From: Ehretia macrophylla
Taxonomy: Eukaryota; Streptophyta; Magnoliopsida; Boraginales; Ehretiaceae
Length of the DNA: 64,000 nt
NCBI GenBank assembly: GCA_037974665.1
Contig: CM075781.1
Coordinates: forward strand, 34,635,235-34,699,234
Direction: 5' to 3'
This document shows, in pieces, positions 21,520 to 31,674 of this stretch; within the stretch, counting starts at the first letter, position 1; each line of letters begins with the position of its first letter. The notes beneath the pieces were generated by a model, which worked only from the letters and a program-made list of their open reading frames with translations, was not told the origin of the DNA and did no database searches. The position numbers and the translations under genes are program-made.

Positions 21520-23800
21520 ATGAATGGGCTATGGATGGGCTATGAAAAAAATAATTTCTTAGCCCATCCTTGGCAATTGGCTACGGATGGGCTACGGAAA
21601 AATGAAATCCATAGCCAATTGCCACGAATGGGTTATGGACCACTAATAGTATTAATTCTAACTTATTAATAAATAGGAACAACGTATTAAAGCATGTTTA
21701 TATCTTTATATTTTTCATATTTATGAAGTTTAGACACAATGTGAGAGTTTTTGGACCCCTAGATTGAACGTTTATTAACATTAACTCAATGTTAAGTGAG
21801 GACATGATAATTTCGATTCAAACGGCTAATGACTTCATAGGATATTTCTCTATTAAAATACGCACGCTAATAAAATACGGATAAAATTTATTTTTATTTG
21901 GAAAACTAGCATCTTAAGTAAAGTTTACTACGTTGTAGGTGCAATCAAAATTCCATAATGCAAATTAAAACCGATGAACCAAATTTTTATCTAAAAGTCC
22001 GCAGCCCATTCGTGGCAATTGGCTACGAAAAAATGAAATCCGTAGCCTATTTGTAGCCAATTGCCACGGATGGGCTACGGACCACTAATAGTATGAATTT
22101 TAACTTGTTAATAGGTAGGAACAACGTATTAAAGCGTATTTATATCTTTATATTTTTCATGTTTATGAAGTTTAGACACAATGTGAGAATTTTTAGACCC
22201 CTAGATTGAACGTTTATTAATATTAATGCAATGTTAAGTGAGGACATGATAACTTCGATTCAAACGACTAATGATTTTGTAGGAGATTTCTGTATTAAAA
22301 TACGCACAATAATAAAATACGGACCAAATTTATTTTTATTTATAAAACTAACATCTCAAGTGAAGTTTACTACGTTGTAGGTGCAATCAAAATTCAGTAA
22401 TGCAAATTAAAACCGATAAATCAAATTTTTATCTAAAAGTCCATAGCCCATCCGTGGCAATTGGCTACGAATGGGCTATGGAAAAATGAAATATGTAGCC
22501 CATCTGTAGCCAATTGCCACGGATGGGCTACGGACCACTAATTGTATGAGTTCTAACTTGTTAATAGGTAGGCACAACGTATTAAAGCGTGTTTATATTT
22601 TTATATCTTTCATGTTTATGAAGTTTAGACACAATGTGAGAGTTTTTGGACCCCTAGATTGAACGTTTATTAATATTAACGAATGTTAAGTGAGGACATA
22701 ATAATTTCGATTCAAACGACTAATGACTTCATAGGATATTTCTCTATTAAAATACGCACGCTAATAAAATATGGATAAAATTTATTTTTATCTGGAAAAC
22801 TAGCATCTTAAGTGAAGTTTACTACGTTGTAGGTGTAATCAAAATTCCGTAATGCAAATTAAAACCGATAAACCAAATTTTTATCTAAAAGTCCGTAGCC
22901 CATTCGTGGCAATTGGCTACGGAAAAATGAAATCTGTAGCCTATCTGTAGCCAATTGCCACGGATGGGCTACGGACCACTAATAGTATAAATTCTAACTT
23001 GTTAATAGGTAGGAACAACGTATTAAAGCGTATTTATATCTTTATATTTTTCATATTTATGAAGTTTAGACACAATGTGAGAATTTTTAGACCCCTAGAT
23101 TGAACGTTTATTAACATTAATGCAATGTTAAGTGAGGACATGATAACTTCGATTCAAACGACTAAAATACGCACACTAATAAAATACGGACCAAATTTAT
23201 TTTTATTTATAAAACTAACATCTCAAGTGAAGTTTACTACGTTGTAGGTGCAATCAAAATTCAGTAATGCAAATTAAAACTGATAAATCAAATTTTTATC
23301 TAAAAGTCCATAGCCCATCCGTGACAATTGGCTATGAATGGGCTATGGAAAAATGAAATCTGTAGCCCATCCGTAGCCAATTGCCACGGATGGGCTACGG
23401 ACCACTAATTGTATGAGTTCTAACTTGTTAATAGGTAGGCACAACGTATTAAAGCATGTTTATATTTTTATATTTTTCATGTTTATGAAGTTTAGACACA
23501 ATGTGAGAATTTTTGGACCCCTAGATTGAACATTGATTAACATTAACGAAATGTTAAGTGAAGACATGATAACTTCGATTTAAACGGCTAATGACTTCGT
23601 AGGAAATTTCTCTATTAAAATACGCACGCTAATAAAATAAAGACCAAGTTTATTTTTATTTGGAAAACTAGTATCTCAAGTGAAGTTTACTACGTTGTAG
23701 GTGCAATCAAATTTCGTAATTCAAATTAAAACCGATAAACCTCATTTTTTTCTGAAAGTCCGTAGCCCATCCGTGGTAATTGGCTACGGATGGGCTACAA
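21520..23800. repeat. Tandem array of about five 445-bp units with palindromes (CACTA right side)
   Basis: The marker GAAGTTTAGACACAATGTGA recurs near 21724, 22175, 22619, 23060 and 23486, giving spacings of about 426-451 bp. Each unit also has TTTACTACGTTGTAGGTGCA and an inverted pair: 'gtagcccatccgtggcaatt', a short loop containing 'aaaaatgaaatc', then GTAGCCAATTGCCACGGATG and GGCTACGG. Units are about 90% alike by eye. A homologous but longer array is at 58805-63760. Confidence 0.9.
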
Positions 23801-24661
23801 ACTTTGTTATTTTTATTTTTCCCTCTGGTCCTTTATTTTTTATGAACATTTTTTTGAATAATACATATTCCTTAGTCAATTCGTGGCTATTTGGCCACCG
23901 CATAGCTACGAAATTTGTTATGATTTTTGTTGCCGAATTAATTAAATAGTCTGTAGCAAATTTGTCACGGCTAGGCACGAAATATTATTATTATTATTTT
24001 TTATAATTAAAATTATTTTCCGTAATCAATCCGTAGCCATTTTTTGTCGCTATTTCAATGGGACCTAAGTTGGCTACGGATGGGCTACGGAATTAGTTGC
24101 TCGTAGCAATTCCGTAGCCAATTTACTATGAAAAATAACCGTCGCCCATGTGTTGTTTTCTTGTAGTGTTTAAAATGTTTTAATTTAGTCCCTATTGTTT
24201 CACCAAAAGTTTCAATTTCGTTCCTATTGTTTAAAATGTCTCAATTTAGTCCCTATTGTTTTCAAAAAGTTTCAAATTTATCCCTATTATTTTTAAAAAA
24301 TTTCAATTTCGTTCCTATTATTTTTTTAAAATTTCAAATTCGTTCTTATTATCTAAGGACAAAATCGAAATTTTTTGAGAAACAATAGGGGATGAATTTG
24401 AAACTTTTTGAAAATAATAGGGACGAAATTAAAACTTTTTTGAAAACAATAAAGACGCAATTGAAAACTTTAAACAATAGGAATGAAATTGAAACTTTTA
24501 GGGAAACAATATGAACTAAATTGAGACATATTAAATAATAGGGACTAAACTGAATTTTTTTACAAACAATAAGGACTAAATGTGAGATTTTCCCAAAAAA
24601 TTACATATTCAAAACATAATTTTACATATTCTAGACATGATCATTTGGATGAAAATTGTAG

Positions 24662-25060
24662 GCTTAGAAACTTTGGAAGGATGACACGCCTCTAGACTTA
24701 GTGGATCTTGCTTTGGGAGATTCCTTTGTTAGAAATGAAGTAATTCGATGTATAACCATTGACCCCATTGTATTGACTTTGTTTTGTTGAATGAAATTCA
24801 TTTACTGGCTTAGCCAAAAAAAAAACATCGGTTTACTCTGTGTGCAAGAAGATGCTGCAGAGAGACCTACCTTGGTATCAGTGGTTCTCATGTTTAATAG
24901 TTCCACCCTTACTCTACCATTATTGCATTAACCAACATTCTTCTTTCATAGTAGAACGGATACTATTGTGAAGGCTCTATAGTTGGATGAATCCTCAGGT
25001 AAGTCAATTCCATGGTTAGCAAATATCAATTACGGAATTATATCTGAGATAAGAGGAGAA
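24662..25060 (+). pseudogene. CRK: CRK exon 7: C-terminal kinase lobe, split by a LINE tail
   Basis: After the acceptor TTGTAG the frame reads Ala-stop-KLWKDDTPLDLVD, then ALGDSFVRNEVIRCI. CRKs have AWxLW here, so TGG has become TAG. After about 70 bases of LINE tail (24755-24825) the exon resumes as IGLLCVQEDAAERPTLVSVV, followed by LMFNSSTLTLPL, and then a stop where Gln or Ser is usual. The tail goes on as RTDTIVKAL and DESSGKSIPW up to ISEIRGE. This fixes the 3' end of the gene 8.7 kb downstream of exon 6 and shows that intron 6 swelled by insertion. The normal stop codon after ISEIR is not clear. Confidence 0.87.
24755..24825 (+). mobile_element. 5'-truncated LINE tail inside CRK exon 7
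   Basis: The piece 'ttgttgaatgaaattcattt...actggcttagcc' followed by ten A's (24816-24825) resembles the 3' end of the LINE at 54356-54812 ('ttgttgaaatgaaaaatcca...gatcgagc' plus A's). It interrupts the codons for RCI and IGLLC. Confidence 0.72.
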
Positions 25061-26445
25061 GATCCAATTATTGTCAATGATTCAAGTTGCGAACGACTTG
25101 TGTTATTGTTACACACTCACCAAAAGATCTAAAGCAATTTCTGTTTTATCTAGCACATTCTATTGTGCGTCGCTACGTACACTTGAACTTGATTTGTCAC
25201 AGTTATGAATAACAGCAAGCCGATATAAACCACAACTAATTGTTTTGAATAGTTATCCTATAATATCAAAACCTGGGCATTGCTTAATAGGTGATGCTAC
25301 TATCTTGATCTTGATGAGGTTCCAATCCACTTTTTCTGAGTACTAAAAAGAAAAGATTATTACGTGATTTTATTAGCTCATATATTTGTGATTTTAGTGA
25401 TTTTTTGATTTATTTATTTTGTAATTCTTCACCTAACGGATTTGAGAGGTTATATTCTTTTAGCTGGTGATGTGTCAAGTGTCGAGACTCTACTTATAGG
25501 CGATTTGAAGTGTGACATTCAGCATCAAGTTTTTGGCTATAACAAAATGCCAGTAGCCATACGATTATATCTGTAGATTATAATAAATAATATAATAAAT
25601 TCATCTCTATTATATTAAGTTTTAGATAAAATATTAATTTAACATAGTATCAGAGCCTAAGTTTTGGGTTCAAAATCAGAGTTTTGGTACCAAAAGATCA
25701 TGGGTTCAAAACTTATCATCACATATTGAAAAAATATTAAATTTTAGATGAAATGGTAACTTAACAGAGTATCAGAGCTTAAGTTATGGGTTCAAAATCA
25801 GCTCTTAAGTACCAAAAAGTTGTGAGTTCAAAACTCATCGACACCTATATAAAAATATTAAAATTATTCAATTGCAATTCTAAAAGATTAACTTTACATG
25901 CACTTATGGGAACGTGTTGAAAGTAATAAATAGTATAGTAAACTCTTTTTTGATAACTTATTCCTTTCTAAACTATCTTTTTTTATAAATAATTAATTTA
26001 TTACTATAAATCTGATAACTTAGATTTAAAATTTAATATCCCGTAGTAAACCTCAACTAGAAGATTATAAGAGAATTAATAAATGAAAAAATCCTTACCC
26101 AGACTACTAAAACCCCAACAAAATTTTAGTTAGACTAAGACCGTGCATCCTCACATCTCATTGATATTAACAATTAGTAACTACATAAAATACCTATTAA
26201 GTTTAATATTTACACAAAACTCCCTCCTTTAACCTCACCATTCTCCTAATCATCAAAGCCTCTGCCACCACCCAAATTGGGCTGCGTTGCCACACATCCT
26301 TCTCGATTTAAAGATTATCACCTCTTTACCAATTGCGTCAAAGAGGCATTGAAATTTTTTACATCTTATTCGCATATTACATAGAAAGCATGGTTAAGAA
26401 AAAAATTCAAGAATTCTAATCTCCAGATAACAAAGGCCTCATGTG
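25061..26445. repeat. 3' flank of the CRK gene with a 125-bp tandem duplication
   Basis: No gene recognised. At about 25611-25734 and 25735-25858 a unit is duplicated: 'attaagttttagata...ttaac', then 'agtatcagagc', then several 'gggttcaaaatc' words. GTATCAGAGC with repeated GGTTCAAAA boxes suggests a tRNA-related origin (SINE-like or LTR primer-site-like). About 26385-26440 ('gaaagcatggttaag...') is repeated at 54813. Confidence 0.5.
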
Positions 26446-27653
26446 AGCTTTCCACCGTAACCTTCTACGGTTTGTCAAAAGTTTACAAAGCCCCATATAT
26501 TTTTAAAAGTGTACAAATATCCCTTATAATTTATAAAACGTAGTACTACAACTTCTTCGTCAAAAAAATAATTATTTTTAACAAGAAATGTGCTGCACGA
26601 ATTGTAACTGTGGTTGATTTTTATAAGTTTTACTAATAAAATAAGCTTAGACATTTACGAAAATACCCTTTTTACCAAAAAAATAATAAAATCAAACTGC
26701 CTTCTTCCCCAACACCCCCCACCCACCCCGTCATATATATATATAAACACTCGCACAACTTGTCAGCCACCCCATCTCCGACCTTATCCAATCCACGGCG
26801 GCACGCGACTTCATCATCGTTGTTTAATTAGGTCAAATCTGACGGGGTTGCATTAAGAAATTTATGTTCTACCATGTATTTAATTGATTCGTGTTAGAAA
26901 TAACAACAACAAAAAAAAAGTCTTTGATTCTAATTCCGATGTTGTTATACAAAGCAAATGGATCTCTTTAACCAATCGCCCAAACAACAACCTTATTCCT
27001 CCCAAGACCTATTCCAGTTCCAATTCCGATACTGCTATACAAATAAGAAAAGCACAATCTCCTTTTTGCCACATTACAATTCAACCACCAAGATGTATAT
27101 AAATGCTGAGAAGAACCTGCAACTTTTGCCTCTATATGTTGAGGCTTTGAGAATGACTCTTCATCGATTTGGCAACACTTCCTCAAGTTCTATATGGTAC
27201 GAGCTTGCTTATACAGAGGCTAAAGGAAGGACTCGAAAGGGTCATAGAATATGGCAGATTGCATTCGGCAGTGGGTAATATATATATATATATATATATA
27301 TAACTTGAAATCTGTCTTGAATTCTTCACCAATTTTCTTACCCATTTGATGAGTATTTGAAGACCATGGAGTCTGTTAAATGCAAGAGAGTATTTGAGCT
27401 TGGGGAACAAGGAGATACCAAAGAGGGGCAAATTGGTAAATTTGGAGAAGTTGGATAAATGACAAATACAAAATAAAGTAAAAAATAAGGGCATTTATGT
27501 CTTTTAATCGTTTCTGTTAAAAATGTTGATGGAAAAAGATGAAGGGGCACGTGTGCTAAGTTTTATAAACTATAGGAGTTCTTATGCACTTTTAAATGTA
27601 TAAGAGAACCCTATGCACTTTCAACAAGTCATAGGGGCAACGGTTCATTTACC
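26446..27653. mobile_element. Mutator-type element carrying captured gene sequence (Pack-MULE-like)
   Basis: Inverted arms: left 26446-26560 ('accgtaacc...tttgtcaaaagtttacaaagcccc...tataaaacgtag') and right 27535-27653 ('aagttttataaacta...ctatgcactttcaacaagtc...aacggttcatttaccc'). The interior contains a piece of 3-ketoacyl-CoA synthase coding sequence (27108-27275), a (TA)n run near 27281-27302, and other GC-richer sequence of unknown origin. The homologous 3' flank at 54813-55150 lacks the element. A 9-bp target duplication was not resolved because the left end is diverged. Confidence 0.62.
27108..27275 (+). pseudogene. Captured fragment of 3-ketoacyl-CoA synthase (KCS, FAE1 type)
   Basis: Residues [20 protein letters not shown] then [20 protein letters not shown] and [14 protein letters not shown] match the conserved C-terminal part of plant KCS enzymes, which elongate very-long-chain fatty acids in the ER. 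The His of the [10 protein letters not shown] block is one of the three catalytic residues known in FAE1. The fragment ends just before the FKCNSAVW block that carries the catalytic Asn, and the catalytic Cys region is absent. It is therefore about 56 residues of a roughly 500-residue enzyme, in a continuous frame with non-KCS sequence upstream (from 26958). A chimeric transcript is possible; enzyme activity is not. Confidence 0.85.
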
Positions 27654-28494
27654 CTAATTTAAATAGCAAGGTAAAAAGTGAAATAGAAGATGCTTACAAT
27701 TGTTGTCTTCACTTTGGAACTCGGTGTGAACTTTGAGATCATACCCATTTTATTCTGGTGCATATTTTTTAGCAACTGTATGATGTCTATTGTTGGAAAA
27801 TTGAGGCCGAAAGAATAATTTATGAATTCTTCCATGAATTAGTAGTACAAATAGTTATAATAGTTATTGTTCGAACACTATCTCTCCAAATTAATTTTAG
27901 AGATCATAGCTCTATTATTATGACTCATGACTCCTAGATTTAGAGCTTTCGTGCAAGTTTTGGAGTTCTTAAGGCCTCTAGTGTTAATTTTTCAGACTTT
28001 ATTAATTTGGAGCACTTGTTCATCCTACAAATGATACAACAACACATATTTAAGTAAGTTCATAGGATAGATCTTTTAGACTGGATACTTGGAGAATACT
28101 AGAAAAGTGTATTAATTTCAACCCTCCCCCTTCATACACTTTTCTAGTAATTTCAGTTTTTGCTCGTGTCTTACATCTTTGATGATCGAATTAAATATAT
28201 CTCCTCCTCAAACTCTTGAGAGATAATTTTTTTTATCTCGTGTCTTGTGTAAACAAGCTCAGGCCTCGGGTAAAGAGCACTATAACTCTCTATAGTTACC
28301 GAAAGTGTACAAGATCTCTGTGGTTTTAAAAGTACACCGAACCCCTTATAATTTTAAAAACGTGAATACACATTCCCTCTTCACCTTTCCGTTAACAAAG
28401 TTAACAGAATTATATAAAAAGACTTAAATTCCTCTCAATTTTTTTTTTCTTTTTTCTCTTTTCTCCTTTTCTTTTTTGGTTATCATATTAGACA

Positions 28495-28496
<2 letters not shown>

Positions 28497-28555
<59 letters not shown>

Positions 28556-28578
28556 GTATATATATATATATATATACA
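28497..28578. repeat. (TA)n microsatellite
   Basis: About 80 bases of alternating TA with one short interruption, followed by a short (CA)n run at about 28600-28616. Confidence 0.95.
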
Positions 28579-28774
28579 CACCCATACCAAAAAAATAAGA
28601 CACACACACACACACATATATATACAAAAAAAAAAAAAACAGAATTGCATACCACAAAAAATACAAAAATAAAAAAATAAATTCCTCCAGAGATCTGTAA
28701 TGCAATTAACTCGTAGTGCTGAACTTCATACTTATTATGTTGCTGCTATAAGATGATTGTTATATTTTGTTAAA

Positions 28775-29152
28775 GGGTTAATACCACTTTTGGTCCCTTA
28801 TTTTTGAACTCATTGACACTTTGGTCCCTTATCTTCAAAAGTGATATATTTCAGTCCCTTATCTTTTAAAGTTGAAATATCGTTAGTCCTTATCGCTGAT
28901 TCCGTTAGAAAAAGACAGAAAAAATATATAATTGACCAAAATACCCCTACCACTACCACCGCTACCACCACCAAATTGTAGGGGTATTTTGGTCAACCAT
29001 AATCTTTTTCCCTTTTTTTTAACGGAATCAACGACAAGGACTAACGGTGTCCCAACTTTAAAAGATAAGGGACTGAAATGTATCATTTTTGAAGATAAGA
29101 GACCAAAGTGTCAATGAGATCAAAGATAAGGGATCAAAAATAGTATTAACCC
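28775..29152. repeat. Mutator-type MITE
   Basis: The ends GGGTTAATACCACTTTTGGT and GTATTAACCC are inverted, with a perfect 9-bp duplication TTTGTTAAA at 28766-28774 and 29153-29161. Same family as 16046-16422. Confidence 0.92.
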
Positions 29153-30213
29153 TTTGTTAAATAGCTAGCTTAATTCATCAAAAATATGCCACCGCGATGT
29201 GCTGCCGACTTTTGGGCACTTATTACATGTTCATCCTGTCTTACTTTGTCTGTAGAGATCCAAGGCTTTTCATGGATAGTGGTTGGTTCACAACACATCA
29301 ATGTCCGACTCTAATCTGGGTTTCTCAATTTTTCTTGTACATAGTGATTAAAGAAGTGCACATGAGAATGTACACCGTTATGCAAAATAACGCAATCTTT
29401 TCTGAAAAACATTTGTCGAATATTTTAGACAAAAATGTATACTTCATAAGTAGGCCCCAAAGGTGTTTGATAAAATGTGAAGGTGTAATTTGCATTGAAA
29501 ACTTACACAAATATGTCTCTCACGATATGTGCTAATGTTGTTTGACAAAATGCCAAAGCGAACTTTGCATTGAAAAGTTAGTTGAATAAATTGCAGCTTT
29601 AAGGTGAGTGTTTGTTGTTCAAAGAAAAAAGAGTGAGATCGAAGGTAAACCCAGGAAAAATGTAATGTGGAGGGTCAATTCCTCACACATTCATATCCGG
29701 AGAACTGCATCTTCGGTTTACTTCCCTGCGAAGGTAAACCCAGGAAAAATCTTCATTGGATTGTTGCAAGTTTAAACTATGAATAATTCTTCTGGTCTGG
29801 ATTTTATTCGGGTACTTGTAAAGATTAGGAACATTTAAAAAGTTTTTTTTCTCTAGAACTGTTGGAAAAGTATATATATCTGACGGGGGTGGGATGGGGA
29901 AGATGACAAGCTTATTTTTTTAATTTTTTTTTGGTGAAAAGAATGGGTGGAGTGAAAAGAAAAGAAAAGGAAAAAAAATGTATCATATAAGGGTATTTTT
30001 GTCCAAATAATTAATAATTTAAGCAAAAAAAAATGAGTAATTGTACTTAACGCGCGTGCATCGCACCTTTCTTTAAAATAGACGGATTTATTGACGGAAG
30101 GAATTATGGTATTACGTTTTTAAAACCACAAAATGGTCTGGTGGACTTTTAAAACCACAGAGAGTTCTATACACTTTCGACAAATCATAAGGGACTACGG
30201 TACTATTTACCCC

Positions 30214-30878
30214 TAGGCCACTTTTGAAACATTTGTTCTTCAAAATCTTGTAGATTTCTCCTCCTTCAGCTGATGTTAGTTGCTCATCAGTGCACTTCAA
30301 CAAGGCAAGTTGATGCGTTTATGATGGCCAAAATTTTGTTGCCTTTATAATGACCAATTTGTATCTTTTCTTTCCAAGCACTTTAGACCAAAATTGCGCC
30401 ACTTTTGTGTTGTCATTCTTCAACCAACATGTTTGACCACAATTTTCCAGATAAATCTAAGCTTAGGTGGTGAAACTTGTGGTTGTTATAGTACAATGCT
30501 TTGATATCTTATTGATCATATGTTTAATAGGCAGGCATATTCAAAAAGTGAGACCTTTTGAAAAAACTATTATAATGATATTTTCAACCTGCCTCTTTGC
30601 TTTGAGGTTCCTTGCCTCGGTGAGAAACATAGCACGTGCATACCTGAGTGTGGATACTAGTGTTCTGCCCGAGCCTTGTTATGATGTGCGACTTCTTGAT
30701 GCTGATAGTAGTTCCTTTGTAGGACTTGACTATTTAAGCTTTGGAGAACTACATTTGCAACGTAGTTTTTGCCTAGTTGATATTCACCGATGGAAGTTAG
30801 TTGATGCTTGATCACGGCTTCGGCAGCTTGTTGAGGTTGACGCCAAGTTGATGACTTGTGGTGCTCACTTGATGGGTC
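30214..30878. other. Gene-free interior of the LTR remnant
   Basis: Several short open frames exist but none resembles a known protein. 'gttgacgccaagttgatgac' occurs at about 30837 and again at 31285, on either side of the solo LTR. Confidence 0.4.
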
Positions 30879-31275
30879 TGTTGGAAAATACAAATCAAAA
30901 TTCAAGATGACTCTTGAAATTTTAAAAAATGAAGAGACAAGGTTTAAAGCATTTGATAATCATAAAGTAGATTAATTGAAGCTATTTTAAAGTCGTGAAT
31001 TTAGACATGTATCTAGCTTGTACCTTTTGGTATTATTAGATTCGTATTAAATAGAGTGTCTCTTAATTTTTCTATCTACTAGTATAAATAAGCTTTGATG
31101 GTTTTGTATCAAAGTACCCTAAGTTATTCAAGCTATGTAGTTTGTAAGAGTCAGTTAATAACTGGACTCAAAAAAATATATCCGGGCTTGGGTATCTGTG
31201 GATATAGGATAAGTCTGAATCACATTAAAAGTTCTATATATCCTTTGTATTTGTGTACTAGATCCATTTCCAACA
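30879..31275. mobile_element. Solo LTR (fossil), 397 bp
   Basis: The ends TGTTGGAA and TTCCAACA are inverted, and a perfect 5-bp duplication GGGTC lies at 30874-30878 and 31276-31280. There is no internal coding sequence. It sits inside the non-coding LTR remnant, so it is the younger of the two. Confidence 0.88.
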
Positions 31276-31674
31276 GGGTCTTAGTTGACGCCAAGTTGAT
31301 GACCCAATTAGGCTCTAATACTATGTAAGAAAATTGAGGACGGAAGAATAACTTGTGAATTCTTCCATTAATTAGTAGTAGAAATAGTTACAATAATTAT
31401 TGTTGGAACACTATCTCTCCAACTATATTGTTATGGATCATGGTCAATTCCAAGCAGTGGTGATGAGTGGTAGAAGAGATGGTGATCATGATACGGTGGT
31501 AAGTGGAAGTGATGGTCTAATTCTGGTGGTGGTGGTGAGAGATGGTGGAGTTCGTAATGGTGGTCACTACAGGGTTTGGTTTGTTGGTGAAAATATTTTA
31601 AACCAAGCAAAAACTTCATTTTTAGCCTACGGACGGATTTTTGGGGTTAGCTTACTCTCGGGGTCACAACTACA

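Larger units (their letters stand above)
16520..24168 (-). mobile_element. CACTA (En/Spm-type) DNA transposon, 7.65 kb, degenerate
   Basis: The left end CACTACAAGAAAAATAGG and right end CAACA...TTTTCTTGTAGTG match as CACTACAAGAAAA inverted repeats. A 3-bp TTT duplication is at 16517-16519 and 24169-24171. Transposase remnants are on the - strand: a TNP2 N-terminal piece at 19495-19947 and a TNP1-like gene at about 17340-19400. The left end has many subterminal CCGTAGCCAAT-type words. The right side has a Thr/Gly-codon-like GGT tract, a GC-rich foldback and a tandem array. The catalytic TNP2 core is missing, so it would need a helper. It is inserted in a MITE in CRK intron 6. A related element occupies 57245 onward. 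Confidence 0.92.
16458..24594. repeat. Mutator-type MITE split by a CACTA element
   Basis: The outer ends GGGAAATTTTTACATTTAGT and ACTAAATGTGAGATTTTCCC are inverted repeats, with a perfect 9-bp duplication AAAAAATTA at 16449-16457 and 24595-24603. Without the CACTA element (16520-24168) it is about 485 bp, built of inverted 'agtccctattgttt' phrases. A sister copy without insertion lies at 56384-56795. Confidence 0.88.
11419..25060 (+). pseudogene. CRK: Cysteine-rich receptor-like kinase (CRK), broken, seven exons
   Basis: CRKs are plasma-membrane receptor kinases with a signal peptide, two extracellular Gnk2/DUF26 domains, one membrane span and a Ser/Thr kinase. All parts can be read here in order across seven exons: 11419-12252, 14394-14528, 14611-14738, 14837-15045, 15184-15421, 15841-15991 and 24662 to about 25060. 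All introns have GT...AG borders, and phases agree at the junctions I checked. The copy is not functional as written: there are two frame changes in exon 1, one in exon 4, a Trp-to-TAG change at the start of exon 7, a LINE tail inside exon 7, and a further stop near the C-terminus. The kinase also reads DFD instead of DFG. Intron 1 holds a hAT element, intron 5 a MITE, and intron 6 (8.7 kb) two MITEs and a CACTA element. Sequencing error could explain one frameshift but not the whole set. Confidence 0.9.
28268..30213. mobile_element. Mutator-like element with distant inverted arms
   Basis: The left arm starts GGGTAAAGAGC (28268 onward; 'gtttgaaagtgtac'-type words, 'ctctgtggttttaaaagt'). The right arm ends 'ctacggtactatttacccc' (about 30100-30213, 'cttttaaaaccacagagagttc'). 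They are inverted copies about 1.7 kb apart, with a diverged possible duplication (tcaggcctc / ctaggccac). Inside are a (TA)n tract, a MITE (28775-29152) and non-coding sequence. 'gaaggtaaacccaggaaaaat' occurs twice, near 29643 and 29727. Confidence 0.5.
27791..31430 (-). mobile_element. Non-coding LTR retroelement remnant (fossil), heavily invaded
   Basis: Left (3') LTR 27791-28120 starts TGTTGGAAAATTGAGG and ends TTAATTTCA on the + strand. It is followed by a pyrimidine tract 'accctcccccttcat', the complement of a polypurine tract. On the right, 'ggctctaatactatg' (about 31308-31322) is the complement of a Met-tRNA primer site, next to a partial LTR at 31323-31430 ('aagaaaattgagg...ctatctctcc') homologous to the left LTR. 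I see no gag or pol, so it resembles a non-autonomous element. It is broken and its right LTR is incomplete. The site in the paralogue near 55142 ('gatgcctatgttag') looks empty. Confidence 0.65.

Noticed and set aside
28424-28705. Tyr/Ile-rich frame on the - strand
   Set aside because: It is the translation of a (TA)n microsatellite.
29197-29535. 112-residue frame on the + strand
   Set aside because: No recognisable motif; in non-coding DNA between Mutator-like arms.
30879-31275. Host promoter or short gene in this stretch
   Set aside because: Inverted TGTTGGAA/TTCCAACA ends and a GGGTC duplication show that it is a solo LTR.
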